37,003 nt of DNA, taken from NCBI RefSeq assembly GCF_900094935.1, contig NZ_FMBA01000022.1:1-37003 (forward strand). The letters are read 5' to 3'. Under the pieces are notes generated by a model that did not search any database, had not been told where the DNA came from, and was given only the letters and a program-made list of their open reading frames with translations. The DNA is from Gilliamella intestini (lineage in GTDB: Bacteria > Pseudomonadota > Gammaproteobacteria > Enterobacterales > Orbaceae). Numbering within the stretch: the first letter of the stretch is position 1; every line of letters begins with the position of its first letter. The translations under genes were made by a program, and so were the position numbers. This document shows, in pieces, positions 8,511-15,908 of this stretch.

Positions 8511-8709
8511 AAAAACACCTTAAAAAACTAACAAAACGCTGTTTTAATGTTTTAGCTGATTTTAATTTTACATATTCAGCATAAAGTTCATCGTACAGCT
8601 TTCCATCAACATAACCCTGACCAGTTACTTCACGCATAAATGAATGTTCATGGCTGATTGAAATATAATGGTCGGGCATATAACGTTTAGGGCTAGAGAA
8701 TTTAGCCAT
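8500..8709 (-). CDS. Small early phage protein, unknown
   Basis: 69 residues, basic. The start ATG (8709-8707) lies inside the TAATGGCTAA end of the preceding 47-residue gene, so translation is probably coupled. The C-terminus (KLKSAKTLKQRFVSFLRCFYDK) is cationic and amphipathic. No family recognised. Its place in an unbroken chain of overlapping early genes supports it being real. Confidence 0.65.
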   Translation of the reverse strand: MAKFSSPKRYMPDHYISISHEHSFMREVTGQGYVDGKLYDELYAEYVKLKSAKTLKQRFVSFLRCFYDK

Positions 8710-8845
8710 TAGCTAATTCCTCTAGCTCGTTAATGATGCGATCCGCTTCAAACTCAGATAAACCATACTCTTTACAGTGAATTATAAAATTAGCTGTCTG
8801 GCTTAATATAAATTGATGCAAAATATAAAAATCTTGTGTTTGCAT
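8702..8845 (-). CDS. 47-residue early phage protein
   Basis: A short gene starting MQTQDFYILHQFILSQTANF and ending INELEELANG. The ATG (8845-8843) is 2 bp after the gam stop, and GGAG inside the gam 3' end is a usable ribosome site. It overlaps the next start by 8 bp. The predicted product is one or two acidic amphipathic helices. It fills the only gap between gam and the next early gene. Confidence 0.6.
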   Translation of the reverse strand: MQTQDFYILHQFILSQTANFIIHCKEYGLSEFEADRIINELEELANG

Positions 8846-8847
8846 GA

Positions 8848-9369
8848 TTAGATAATCTCCTGTTCAAAAGGTACTATCGCAAAATCCTCTACATCTTTTT
8901 TGATAGTGATGCCAGGAACATGTGCTACTGCATTTGGTTCGTTTAAAATGGCTTCTTTATTGATTTCTTCTTTTGTACGTATAAAACGATTCAATTTCAG
9001 TTCTTTCAATGCCTCAATAACTGATTCTGAACCACGAATAGTGCATGATGGTGGTCTATTACGCCATTGGACTTCACCAGTAATCAAATTAGCTGATTTA
9101 ACTTTACCGCCATTAGTCAGTTCGTCACGATTTGCTTCACACCAAATTTGAATACCTGTCTGTAGTTGTGTAGACTTAAGCTTTAGTAAATCAATAGTTG
9201 ATGAATAGCTTGCCGTTATTTCGGCTATTTTGTCATTCATTTCTGTTTCTAGGCGAATCAATTCACGTTGAATATCACCTAAATTCCTAATTGATGATGT
9301 TACTTCCTCTTTGGATTGCACTACATAAACAGATGCGGCTGCTTTAATACGTTTTTTTGCTTTTATCAT
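8848..9369 (-). CDS. gam: Gam-like host-nuclease inhibitor / DNA end-binding protein
   Basis: 173 residues from ATG 9369, chosen because AGGAG lies 8 bases upstream; an in-frame upstream extension to 9438 overlaps the previous gene and lacks a site. The sequence is typical of Mu Gam: a long N-terminal helix with IRNLGDIQRELIRLETEMNDKIAEI, then GEVQWRNRPPSCTIRGSESVIEALKEL, RFIRTKEEINKEAIL and a C-terminal PGITIKK...FAIVPFE. Mu Gam is Ku-like and protects linear phage DNA ends from host exonucleases. Confidence 0.9.
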   Translation of the reverse strand: MIKAKKRIKAAASVYVVQSKEEVTSSIRNLGDIQRELIRLETEMNDKIAEITASYSSTIDLLKLKSTQLQTGIQIWCEANRDELTNGGKVKSANLITGEVQWRNRPPSCTIRGSESVIEALKELKLNRFIRTKEEINKEAILNEPNAVAHVPGITIKKDVEDFAIVPFEQEII

Positions 9370-9388
9370 TTTTATGGCTCCTATTAAA

Positions 9389-9661
9389 TTAATGCAAGCG
9401 ACTAATATCGCACTCTCTCCATATAATTCGACAGCCATTTAATTCAAACTGCCCAAACCGATGGTACCCTTCGTGTCGATAATACGTTGCCTGACCAGCA
9501 TCTATATATTTATTGCACTTAGGGTGATGCTCAATTTCAATAGTCGGTTTTGAAAGTGAATCATGATAAAAACCAATGACAGTTAATTCTTCATTAGATA
9601 ATATATTTACAGCCTTATTAACCGCATTGATGCTATTACTGATTAGTTGGTTCTTTTTCAT
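9389..9661 (-). CDS. Small early phage protein, unknown
   Basis: 90 residues from ATG 9661. The start overlaps the ATPase stop as TGATG, with GAGGAG 8 bases upstream, so the longer in-frame version is not needed. The N-terminal ~25 residues are helical (NQLISNSINAVNKAVNILSN). The C-terminal part has CNKYIDAGQATYYRHEGYHRFGQFELNGCRIIW with two Cys and several His. No recognised family. Confidence 0.65.
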   Translation of the reverse strand: MKKNQLISNSINAVNKAVNILSNEELTVIGFYHDSLSKPTIEIEHHPKCNKYIDAGQATYYRHEGYHRFGQFELNGCRIIWRECDISRLH

Positions 9662-10893
9662 CAGATATCTCCTCGGTCTTTGATACACTCAACAATTATT
9701 TCACCTGTAACTTTTAGCGCACCAATGCGTGCAGCTAGATTTAATGCGTTAGAAACAAGGTTATTTACTGCTAATGGATAACATAATGAACGCACTTGCT
9801 TTTCACCTCGACGTGTTGTTGCAACACGTAACCGATTGATGATTTCATTAAATGCAGATGAATCAAATAACGTTGTATAGTCCATATCAACACGTGAAAA
9901 TTTATGCTTGATATATTCTTCAACTTTAAAATCAAGTGGTTTTAAGTTCACAACTTCACAACGCTGAACCACTTCACGAACTTCAGGATTGTATTCTGAT
10001 AGTTTTGTTTGTAATTCTGTTTGGCCAATTAAAATAATTGATAGCAGTTTTTTAAAGCCTTCTTGTAGCTCATAAAAGCGTTTTAAATGCTTAAGCGTAT
10101 GAATTGATAAACCATGCGCTTCTTCAATAATCATTAAATGTTTACGACCTGATAATGCGCTATTTTTAAGTAAAGTATGCATTTGCCTTGCTCGTGCTTC
10201 AGCACTACGTTTTGGTTTTGCTTGTGGATCAATCGCATTGATGATTGCACCACTAATATCCATACTTTTAAGTGATTTACCTTTGATTTCGTTATCTTCC
10301 AACCCTAATACATACGGTTCGATAACTGTTATTGGTTCATGATTAATATTGATCCAATCAATTAAATCATGGCGCAGTGTTGATTTACCGCTACCTGATT
10401 CACCAATAACGGCCAACATTCCGCCATGCTTTGCTGTTTGACGCATTGCTGCACGTACATAACGAATATCATCAGATAGATAAACATCAGCGTCTTCCGT
10501 CATTTCGTCAGTGAATGGGTCACGAGGAATGCGGAAATGTGCCCGCGCATCTCGATTTATAGTTTGTTTTCGTAGTAACATATAGGCTGACTCCTTTGTT
10601 AAGTGTTTTTCATTTGAGTCAACTGGCACAGCGTCGTCCGCCAAGATTTCGGCTGTGTCAGTTTCTTCTTCAAAAATATTTAGTAAATAATCATTGCTTA
10701 AACCTAATTTTATTAATGCCTTTTCAATCTTCTGCTCTAGTTCTTCATGCTTAATAGAGCGTGGCCAAATATTGTGATTAACGAGTTGGCTAATTACTGC
10801 TTGGCTGATTGAATTGCCTTTATAATCAATATGCTTAGCGAGTTGTGCCTGTTTGATATTGAATTGCGTCATTACGCTTTTTAATTTCAGCAT
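9661..10893 (-). CDS. Transposition ATPase, MuB/ExeA-like AAA protein
   Basis: 410 residues. The N-terminal ~75 residues are a lambda-repressor-like helix-turn-helix (FNIKQAQLAKHI...ISQAVISQLVNHNIWP). The AAA core has a Walker A GESGSGKS at 164-171, a Walker B LMIIEEAH at 253-260 and a sensor-like SIILIGQTEL. In Mu-like phages MuB binds DNA cooperatively, selects targets away from the phage itself (target immunity) and activates the transposase. The start overlaps the transposase stop by one base. It is larger than Mu B (312 residues), as is usual in B3/BcepMu-type phages. Confidence 0.93.
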   Translation of the reverse strand: MLKLKSVMTQFNIKQAQLAKHIDYKGNSISQAVISQLVNHNIWPRSIKHEELEQKIEKALIKLGLSNDYLLNIFEEETDTAEILADDAVPVDSNEKHLTKESAYMLLRKQTINRDARAHFRIPRDPFTDEMTEDADVYLSDDIRYVRAAMRQTAKHGGMLAVIGESGSGKSTLRHDLIDWININHEPITVIEPYVLGLEDNEIKGKSLKSMDISGAIINAIDPQAKPKRSAEARARQMHTLLKNSALSGRKHLMIIEEAHGLSIHTLKHLKRFYELQEGFKKLLSIILIGQTELQTKLSEYNPEVREVVQRCEVVNLKPLDFKVEEYIKHKFSRVDMDYTTLFDSSAFNEIINRLRVATTRRGEKQVRSLCYPLAVNNLVSNALNLAARIGALKVTGEIIVECIKDRGDI

Positions 10894-12671
10894 TATTTAA
10901 CACTCCTAAACCCTGTCGTACCGTCACCGATTGCAACAGGTGTTGTAAATGTACGAATTAGTGAATCTAACGAATCTTCCGGTACACCATCTTGATAACG
11001 AACCGATAGCCACTTATTTTCATCAGTTGTTAATCTGCGACCAATTGAACTGGTAATACGCATTAAAGCCGCGGTTAACGTTAATGTTGTGGTAGCTGGC
11101 TTTAAATGTTCCGGTGTTTCAATTTCATTGCCTTTTTGTTCAAAGTAAGCAGGATGATTAATATCATCTAGATAACTGAGTGTATTGAGCTGACCGCCGA
11201 ATGGCGCAACTTGTTTTTGCTTCGCTTTTTTGATTTCATCTTCGGTCATGTTTGGGTATGCCACTTGATCCATCGCTTTCGCTGCTTGTTCAATTTCTGT
11301 ATTACCTTTAGATTTATATTCCTCACCAATCACAGGTGCATCTAAACGTTGTCCAAACTTATCAAAATTGCGGTCTGGCTCAACACGATAAATCAGTGCT
11401 TCACCGTCATAACGAGGTACTTCAATTTGAATAGCACAATCACCGTAAACTAATGAACGCACACTGACTTTATCTTTAACAGCAATACCATCTAAGCCTT
11501 TTAAACTATAAATAAGCGAACTATCAGCTTGCGGATGTTTGAAACTAATGGTTAAATCAGCTTTCACTTGTCGCTCTTGCTCACGACTTGCCATAAGGGC
11601 TTGGCAAACTTCTATTGATGGCAATGTGCGTAATTGCTCTGCCGTAATATGTTGCCAAAGTGATTGACGTGATACGGGTTCTGATAATCCAATACGACGC
11701 AAACGTGTATCTTGTCCTGGTAAACGATTGGCGTTATATGCCTCCGCCCAGTTCATTGCTGCATGATTTAACTCATCAATACTGCTGACAGGTTGAAACT
11801 TTAAACGGCTTTCAAATTGTGTTTCGATGATATTATTGGCATTTTCAACGCCACCTTTAGCTCTTGCATTACCTGCTTCGTGTTCTAGATATTTAACTTC
11901 TAAATGGTCTAGCAAGTTCTTGATTGCTGATGATGTATTAGCCGAACCTTTATCCCAATACAATAGCTTTGGTACACCATGAAATAAACGCCCATCTTGC
12001 TTACCCCAAGCAAACATTAAAAACTGGAATAATGAGTGTTGGTTTTCGCCTGCAGCTTCAACGTACCAAGGTATAATCATGCCTGATGCACGGTCATACA
12101 AAGTATAACGCCAGACTTTGTATTTAACTTTTGCGTAGTTTTTTAACTTGTTTTTATAAAAATCACGTTCGCGCATAATATGCTGTTTATTTTTCATGTA
12201 ATAAATCAAGCATAATGACGGATCAATTTCGTGAACATGATTCGGATATAATGCGCGTAACGACTGTACAGGATTTGCTACTTGTTGCGCTTTTACATTT
12301 AGCTTCCTTTGTCTCATTAAACGATTAAGCGTCGCATTGCTGACATTAATTTCATGCCCATTTTGTTCCAATATGCCACGTGCAGTGGTGGTAAACATTG
12401 TTTGCTTGCCATTATCTCGCACTGATTCGCGACTCATTGTTGCTAATGCTAAAAGTGATTCACTTGAAACTGTCATTTTTCCTTTATCTGTTCTAGCTTT
12501 GCGCTCACTAGACCAGCCACAAACTTGCTTTAATAGCCTATAAATGGTTTGTCTTGAATAGCCTAAAAATGCTTGTGCTTCATCCAATATTGGTCCACGT
12601 TGACCGTGACCGACATTATCCAATTTGATAGCAACATTATTTAGATACTCACGAATATTCGGCGCAATCAT
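10893..12671 (-). CDS. DDE transposase A of Mu-like phage
   Basis: 592 residues from ATG 12671; a TTG at 12692 would add 7 residues and overlap the preceding stop, so the start is uncertain. An N-terminal helix-turn-helix (AQAFLGYSRQTIYRLLKQV) is followed by a second DNA-binding part. The RNase H-like catalytic core has D150 (HVHEIDPSL), D240 (LLYWDKGSANTSS) and E276 (GNARAKGGVENANN). The C-terminal beta-barrel and tail end in a region that would contact ATPase B. The enzyme nicks phage ends and joins them to target DNA for both integration and replicative lytic growth. Confidence 0.95.
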   Translation of the reverse strand: MIAPNIREYLNNVAIKLDNVGHGQRGPILDEAQAFLGYSRQTIYRLLKQVCGWSSERKARTDKGKMTVSSESLLALATMSRESVRDNGKQTMFTTTARGILEQNGHEINVSNATLNRLMRQRKLNVKAQQVANPVQSLRALYPNHVHEIDPSLCLIYYMKNKQHIMRERDFYKNKLKNYAKVKYKVWRYTLYDRASGMIIPWYVEAAGENQHSLFQFLMFAWGKQDGRLFHGVPKLLYWDKGSANTSSAIKNLLDHLEVKYLEHEAGNARAKGGVENANNIIETQFESRLKFQPVSSIDELNHAAMNWAEAYNANRLPGQDTRLRRIGLSEPVSRQSLWQHITAEQLRTLPSIEVCQALMASREQERQVKADLTISFKHPQADSSLIYSLKGLDGIAVKDKVSVRSLVYGDCAIQIEVPRYDGEALIYRVEPDRNFDKFGQRLDAPVIGEEYKSKGNTEIEQAAKAMDQVAYPNMTEDEIKKAKQKQVAPFGGQLNTLSYLDDINHPAYFEQKGNEIETPEHLKPATTTLTLTAALMRITSSIGRRLTTDENKWLSVRYQDGVPEDSLDSLIRTFTTPVAIGDGTTGFRSVK

Positions 12672-12688
12672 ATTTTTACCCAACCAAA

Positions 12689-13666
12689 TCAATTATCTAT
12701 TAATGTTTCACTAAATTCTGGCAAGATATCATCACTAAAATTCACCCAGAAATCGTTGTAAATTAATTTACTTTGTGATGACGTTAGCTTTAATGATTGT
12801 TGCAATATTGTTAATGTTGCTCTTAATGACTCTGGTAATGAATATGGTTGTTCAGGATCATAATCTGGATCATTTTCCATGATTTCTTTTTGTAGCTTAT
12901 CGGCTAATGCAACGTATTGCCGTTGTTGTTCTAGTAGCTCATCAATACGTGATTGCGTTTCTGCTATCTGTTTTTTAAATGGCTCTAAACGCTCATCAAG
13001 TGGCACAGTTTTCATTTCAAATTGAGCTAGTTTTATTGCTAATTCTTCCTTTTCTTTCGCTACATCAGCATTACGTTTGCTTAATGCTTTATAATCAGCT
13101 TGCAAATTACTATTTTCTTTTTTGAGCTGCTCTTTTTCCTTAGCATTTTTAGCAATAAATTCTTCTGCCAATTCAACTAATGCCTCTTTATCACCAGCTT
13201 TAGCAACTTCAATTAATGCCGTTTTTTGGTCTTCGGGCAGTTTGCGATATTGGCGTAACTCACGGTAGCCGATGCCCATACGAGACATAGACTCAAGGGC
13301 TTCTTCGCCGAATGATTGTAAATTTTGAATATCTAAATCTACTTTATCGACGGATAGATTAAGTAAATTACAAAAATCCTCCCATGTTCCAGAAAATTCC
13401 GAACCGTTCGGAGTTTTCTTTCCTTTAAGTAATTGATATAATTTATTTTGCTTTATAAATGCTAATTTAGAAGTCCGAACCGTTCGGGAAAATTTACTAA
13501 AAGCATCAGCCATTTGAGCCTGACCTAAAAGCTGATTAACTAGATCGCGCTCTTCGTTATATTCACTTTGAATCGTAGTTATGGTATTCATTGCATCATT
13601 AATCCCTTGCTCATCAATTGCAGGTAGTTCAATTTCTTCTTTTGCTTTGTTTGCTTGTCTTGCCAT
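12689..13666 (-). CDS. Early phage coiled-coil protein with two embedded palindromes
   Basis: 325 residues, directly upstream of the transposase. The middle (about 160-260) is a long coiled coil rich in Lys, Glu and Gln (KEKEQLKKENSNLQADY, KKQIAETQSRIDELLEQQR). The N-terminal ~150 residues may hold a helix-turn-helix (GTWEDFCNLLNLSVDKVDLD, SRMGIGYRELRQYRKLPEDQ). I do not recognise the family with confidence. The DNA encoding it carries the same 14-bp palindromic sequence twice in different reading frames (13398-13411, 13474-13487), so the gene may also hold a protein binding region. Confidence 0.75.
   Translation of the reverse strand: MARQANKAKEEIELPAIDEQGINDAMNTITTIQSEYNEERDLVNQLLGQAQMADAFSKFSRTVRTSKLAFIKQNKLYQLLKGKKTPNGSEFSGTWEDFCNLLNLSVDKVDLDIQNLQSFGEEALESMSRMGIGYRELRQYRKLPEDQKTALIEVAKAGDKEALVELAEEFIAKNAKEKEQLKKENSNLQADYKALSKRNADVAKEKEELAIKLAQFEMKTVPLDERLEPFKKQIAETQSRIDELLEQQRQYVALADKLQKEIMENDPDYDPEQPYSLPESLRATLTILQQSLKLTSSQSKLIYNDFWVNFSDDILPEFSETLIDN
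13398..13411. promoter_or_regulatory. Palindromic site TCCGAACCGTTCGG, copy 1
   Basis: 6-bp inverted arms CCGAAC/GTTCGG around one base, GC-rich in AT-rich surroundings. An identical copy lies 76 bp away. Here it encodes TPNGSE on the minus strand, a different reading frame from copy 2, so conservation is at the DNA level. Confidence 0.5.
13474..13487. promoter_or_regulatory. Palindromic site TCCGAACCGTTCGG, copy 2
   Basis: Identical to 13398-13411. Here it encodes SRTVRTS on the minus strand, in a shifted frame. A paired operator or looping site is a reasonable guess. The binding protein is unknown; the coiled-coil protein itself or the winged-helix protein next to it are candidates. Confidence 0.5.
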
Positions 13667-13677
13667 TTTGGTTATCC

Positions 13678-13983
13678 TTATCTTGCGCCAGCCGTAATAC
13701 GCTGATTGATTTCTGTTATTTGGTCTTGCATTTTAGTGATGTGAATTGCATGCGCTTGGGCTATTTGCAACATTTGCACACTATGAGCAAACAAACCATT
13801 ATCTAACTTAATTACTAGTCCTTCCTCGATTAGTGTTTGTAATGCTCTGGTAACATTAACAGGTGATTCATTAATCATCTTTGCGATATCGCCGTTAGAT
13901 AATCCCGTTAACGTATAACCTTTAAGCGCTTTTAGCACCTTAAGTATTCGAGTGCCAGACGTTGAAATTTGTGATCTATGCAT
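13678..13983 (-). CDS. Winged helix-turn-helix phage regulator
   Basis: 101 residues. Residues ~10-65 look like an IclR/MarR-type winged helix (GTRILKVLKALKGYTLTGLSNGDIAKMI, VNVTRALQTLIEEGLVIKLDNGLF). The C-terminal ~35 residues are a helix (AHAIHITKMQDQITEINQRI) suited to dimerisation. Second gene of the leftward early operon. A Ner-like role damping early or repressor transcription is possible but not shown. Confidence 0.75.
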   Translation of the reverse strand: MHRSQISTSGTRILKVLKALKGYTLTGLSNGDIAKMINESPVNVTRALQTLIEEGLVIKLDNGLFAHSVQMLQIAQAHAIHITKMQDQITEINQRITAGAR

Positions 13984-14028
13984 GTTTTTCGCCCTTTTTC
14001 TATATATGAAAAACTGTTACAATCGGCA

Positions 14029-14220
14029 TTAGTAAGCTTGTTTTAAGCCAAGTTTTACTGCTATATCGTGTGTTTTACCACGATGAGCACGGCTTAAACC
14101 GTTTAAAACGTTATAAACAACAACGGGGTGGTAACCATTTTCAATCGCCCAAGATTTGATAGTTTTGCCTTTTTGTTGAAATTGTTGCTTAACTTGTTCG
14201 GGAGTGAGAACTTTAGACAT
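14029..14220 (-). CDS. BcepMu gp16-family DNA-binding protein, first early gene
   Basis: 63 residues: VLTPEQVKQQFQQKGKTIKSWAIENGYHPVVVYNVLNG then RGKTHDIAVKLGLK. This is the helix-turn-helix pattern of the small phage family named after BcepMu gp16. It is the first gene after the leftward early promoter, with AAAGGAGC 7 bases before the ATG. In Mu this position is held by Ner, which turns down the repressor and early promoters, so an equivalent role is likely by position. Confidence 0.82.
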   Translation of the reverse strand: MSKVLTPEQVKQQFQQKGKTIKSWAIENGYHPVVVYNVLNGLSRAHRGKTHDIAVKLGLKQAY

Positions 14221-14274
14221 TTTTAGCTCCTTTGATATAAGTTATTAATAAGTGATTTATAAATTATGTGTTAA

Positions 14275-14303
14275 ATTATGGTATAAATATTTATACCTGT
14301 CAA
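14275..14303 (-). promoter_or_regulatory. Leftward early promoter
   Basis: On the minus strand, TTGACA (14303-14298) and CATAAT (14280-14275) are separated by exactly 17 bp, a near-consensus sigma70 promoter. The leader runs about 45 bases to a good ribosome site before the gp16-family gene. The whole spacer is occupied by the palindrome at 14280-14297, so a bound repressor would block polymerase directly. Confidence 0.75.
14280..14297. promoter_or_regulatory. 18-bp perfect palindrome, candidate repressor operator
   Basis: GGTATAAATATTTATACC is its own reverse complement. It sits 16 bp before the rightward repressor gene and inside the spacer of the leftward early promoter, so one dimer could control both directions. 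TATAAA within it (14282-14287) may also be the -10 of the repressor promoter. That would give autoregulation. Confidence 0.65.
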
Positions 14304-14313
14304 GATAAAAAGT

Positions 14314-14721
14314 ATGCAAAAAAATATCGGATTAAGACTAAAAGAAGAACGTGAACGCATGGGCCTTAGCCAAGTTGCTATGGGGGAAATTGCTAATGTA
14401 AAAAAATTAACTCAACTTAATTATGAAAAAGGTGAGAGATTTCCTGATGCATTATATTTATCTACATTAGCCAATTTTGGGTTAGATGTTCAATATGTTG
14501 TAACTGGTATTAGAACAACAAGTAATTTATCTGTTGATGAGCAAGATTTAATTGACAAATTTAGAACAGCACCATTGGCAATTAAAGCGGCAGCCTTAGG
14601 TGCATTAACAGCAGGAACGGCTCAGCAGGCAGGGGTTAATATTTCGAATAATACAATTCGAGGTGAAGGTCAAATTGCTGGTGGAAATATTTATACAACT
14701 AGGAGGCGGAAAACAAAGTGA
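14314..14721 (+). CDS. Phage repressor, XRE-family helix-turn-helix protein
   Basis: 135 residues. The N-terminal ~65 residues are a Cro/CI-type helix-turn-helix (IGLRLKEERERMGLSQVAMGEIANVKKLTQLNYEKGERFPDALYL). An Ala-rich helix follows (about 88-110), then a short beta tail QIAGGNIYTT that echoes the start of the next protein. No LexA-type peptidase is present, so induction would not be by self-cleavage. It is transcribed divergently from the early operon across a palindromic operator, the position of Mu repressor c. Confidence 0.85.
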   Translation: MQKNIGLRLKEERERMGLSQVAMGEIANVKKLTQLNYEKGERFPDALYLSTLANFGLDVQYVVTGIRTTSNLSVDEQDLIDKFRTAPLAIKAAALGALTAGTAQQAGVNISNNTIRGEGQIAGGNIYTTRRRKTK

Positions 14722-15302
14722 CGGTTAGACTTCAGGATAATACGGCAGAACAAATAGCTGGTAGAGATATTTATAATATTACGTCAAGTAATGATGATGA
14801 GTTAGATACTCGCCCGTTGGTTCCCGCTCAACGAAAATCCCTTAATAATTTAATTTCTGATATTGAAAACTACGGGGAGTTAACGGCACCAGAACTATGG
14901 CTTAAACTACACGCTACTCTTGGTGTTTGTAGTATTAATGAAATAACTGTTTCACAATTTCCTATTGCTGATAAATTTTTAACTGATGAATTTGAAGCAG
15001 CTAAAGAAAAAGCATCTTGCAAAATACTTATCCATTTGATTCTTTGTGAAATTAATGACAAAGATGAATTAAAAGATAAGATGAATCATTACAGTAAGCG
15101 GCAATTTTGTACTTCAGATTTAAAACGGCTTAATAAAATGCAGTTACAAAATGTATTAAATTATGTTGAAGAACTTTCTAATTTAGAGAAATTAAATAAT
15201 CAAAATTTATATAACCAAACAATAACTTTATTCAGAACTCAAATAAAACCCACGTTAGCAATATTTGCCGTGGGTTTTATTTTGGGTGCGATTATTTTTT
15301 AA
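14718..15302 (+). CDS. Tail-anchored accessory protein with AGRDIY motif
   Basis: 194 residues from GTG 14718, overlapping the repressor stop by 4 bp (GTGA). The N-terminus has NTAEQIAGRDIYNIT, similar to QIAGGNIYTT at the end of the repressor, which suggests the two proteins pair through this beta motif. The middle (about 35-150) is helical with two Cys. The C-terminal ~20 residues (TLAIFAVGFILGAIIF) are a single membrane anchor. It may tether or sense for the repressor or act in superinfection exclusion; neither is shown. A hairpin is built into its last codons. Confidence 0.7.
   Translation: MTVRLQDNTAEQIAGRDIYNITSSNDDELDTRPLVPAQRKSLNNLISDIENYGELTAPELWLKLHATLGVCSINEITVSQFPIADKFLTDEFEAAKEKASCKILIHLILCEINDKDELKDKMNHYSKRQFCTSDLKRLNKMQLQNVLNYVEELSNLEKLNNQNLYNQTITLFRTQIKPTLAIFAVGFILGAIIF
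15241..15285. terminator. Hairpin inside the end of the 14718 gene, likely bidirectional terminator
   Basis: 14-bp arms AAATAAAACCCACG (15241-15254) and CGTGGGTTTTATTT (15269-15282) flank a 14-base loop. The stem has a GC core with A-rich 5' and T-rich 3' sides, as in bidirectional intrinsic terminators. It falls in codons for the membrane anchor, 17-60 bp before the stop. Confidence 0.55.
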
Positions 15303-15311
15303 GGATTAAAG

Positions 15312-15698
15312 ATGAAAAATTTATGGTTATTTTGGATTTCAATTGTATTTAGTGTTTTTTTATTAGTTGGTTGCAATTCTCATCCTGAATATGAGGAAAA
15401 AATAAAAAACTATATGATGGGTAAACTGAAAGATCCAGATAGTGCACAATATATATTTAAAGGCTATATGCAAGGAAAAATAGATGGTCATGATGCAACT
15501 GTTTATGTTGTATTTATTAATGCTAAAAATGGGTATGGTGCGTTTACTGGTTTTCAAGAATATGAGTTTGCAATCTACAAAAATCCATCTGAAATAAGTG
15601 GATTACTTTTATCCCAAGGTGGTGTTGAGGAAGTTAGCCATTTAACAAACACAGATAGATTTGAAGTTATTGAGAAAATGAAGATTATTGATGGTTAA
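15312..15698 (+). CDS. Putative lipoprotein, lysogeny-expressed accessory gene
   Basis: 128 residues. The signal peptide (MKNLWLFWISIVFSVFLLVGC) ends in a lipobox with Cys21, so the mature protein would be lipid-anchored. The rest has KLKDPDSAQYIFKGY and VVFINAKNGYGAFTGFQEYEF, a pattern I associate with small uncharacterised bacterial lipoproteins. It follows the membrane-anchored gene by 9 bp. Phage-encoded lipoproteins often alter the cell surface or block superinfection, which is only a suggestion here. Confidence 0.7.
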   Translation: MKNLWLFWISIVFSVFLLVGCNSHPEYEEKIKNYMMGKLKDPDSAQYIFKGYMQGKIDGHDATVYVVFINAKNGYGAFTGFQEYEFAIYKNPSEISGLLLSQGGVEEVSHLTNTDRFEVIEKMKIIDG

Positions 15699-15908
15699 TT
15701 TATAATATTAAAAAAAACTGTAAAGCATTTGATGCTGGTCAAGGCTCTTGTGTTTGGGGTGATTTTTTAGGATGTAATCAGTTTAAAGTTACTTATCAGT
15801 ATCAGTGTTTGGAAGAAAATTAGACAAAGGTAATATGGAAAGAAACATCTTTATAACAGAATATAAAATAAAATTTAGTTAAAAATTAAGGAATGGAAGG
15901 ATTTGTAA
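15699..15908 (+). other. Gap with an ORF remnant
   Basis: 210 bp without an intact gene. A frame with no start codon (15692-15823) reads NCKAFDAGQGSCVWGDFLGC and ends QYQCLEEN, a Cys-rich text that looks like the tail of a small exported protein. The remainder is AT-rich, with a possible -10 (TATAAA near 15862) and a GGAAGG ribosome site at 15895-15900 serving the next gene. Confidence 0.4.

Noticed and set aside
12337-12543. Plus-strand ORF inside the transposase region
   Set aside because: It lies wholly opposite the transposase coding sequence, has no ribosome site and no domain; treated as a shadow frame.
14242-14264. TTATTAATAA and TTTATAAA short palindromes as extra operators
   Set aside because: Pure A/T palindromes of 8-10 bp are expected often in such AT-rich DNA.
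15692-15823. Small Cys-rich protein after the lipoprotein
   Set aside because: No start codon in the frame; kept only as a possible remnant in the gap description.
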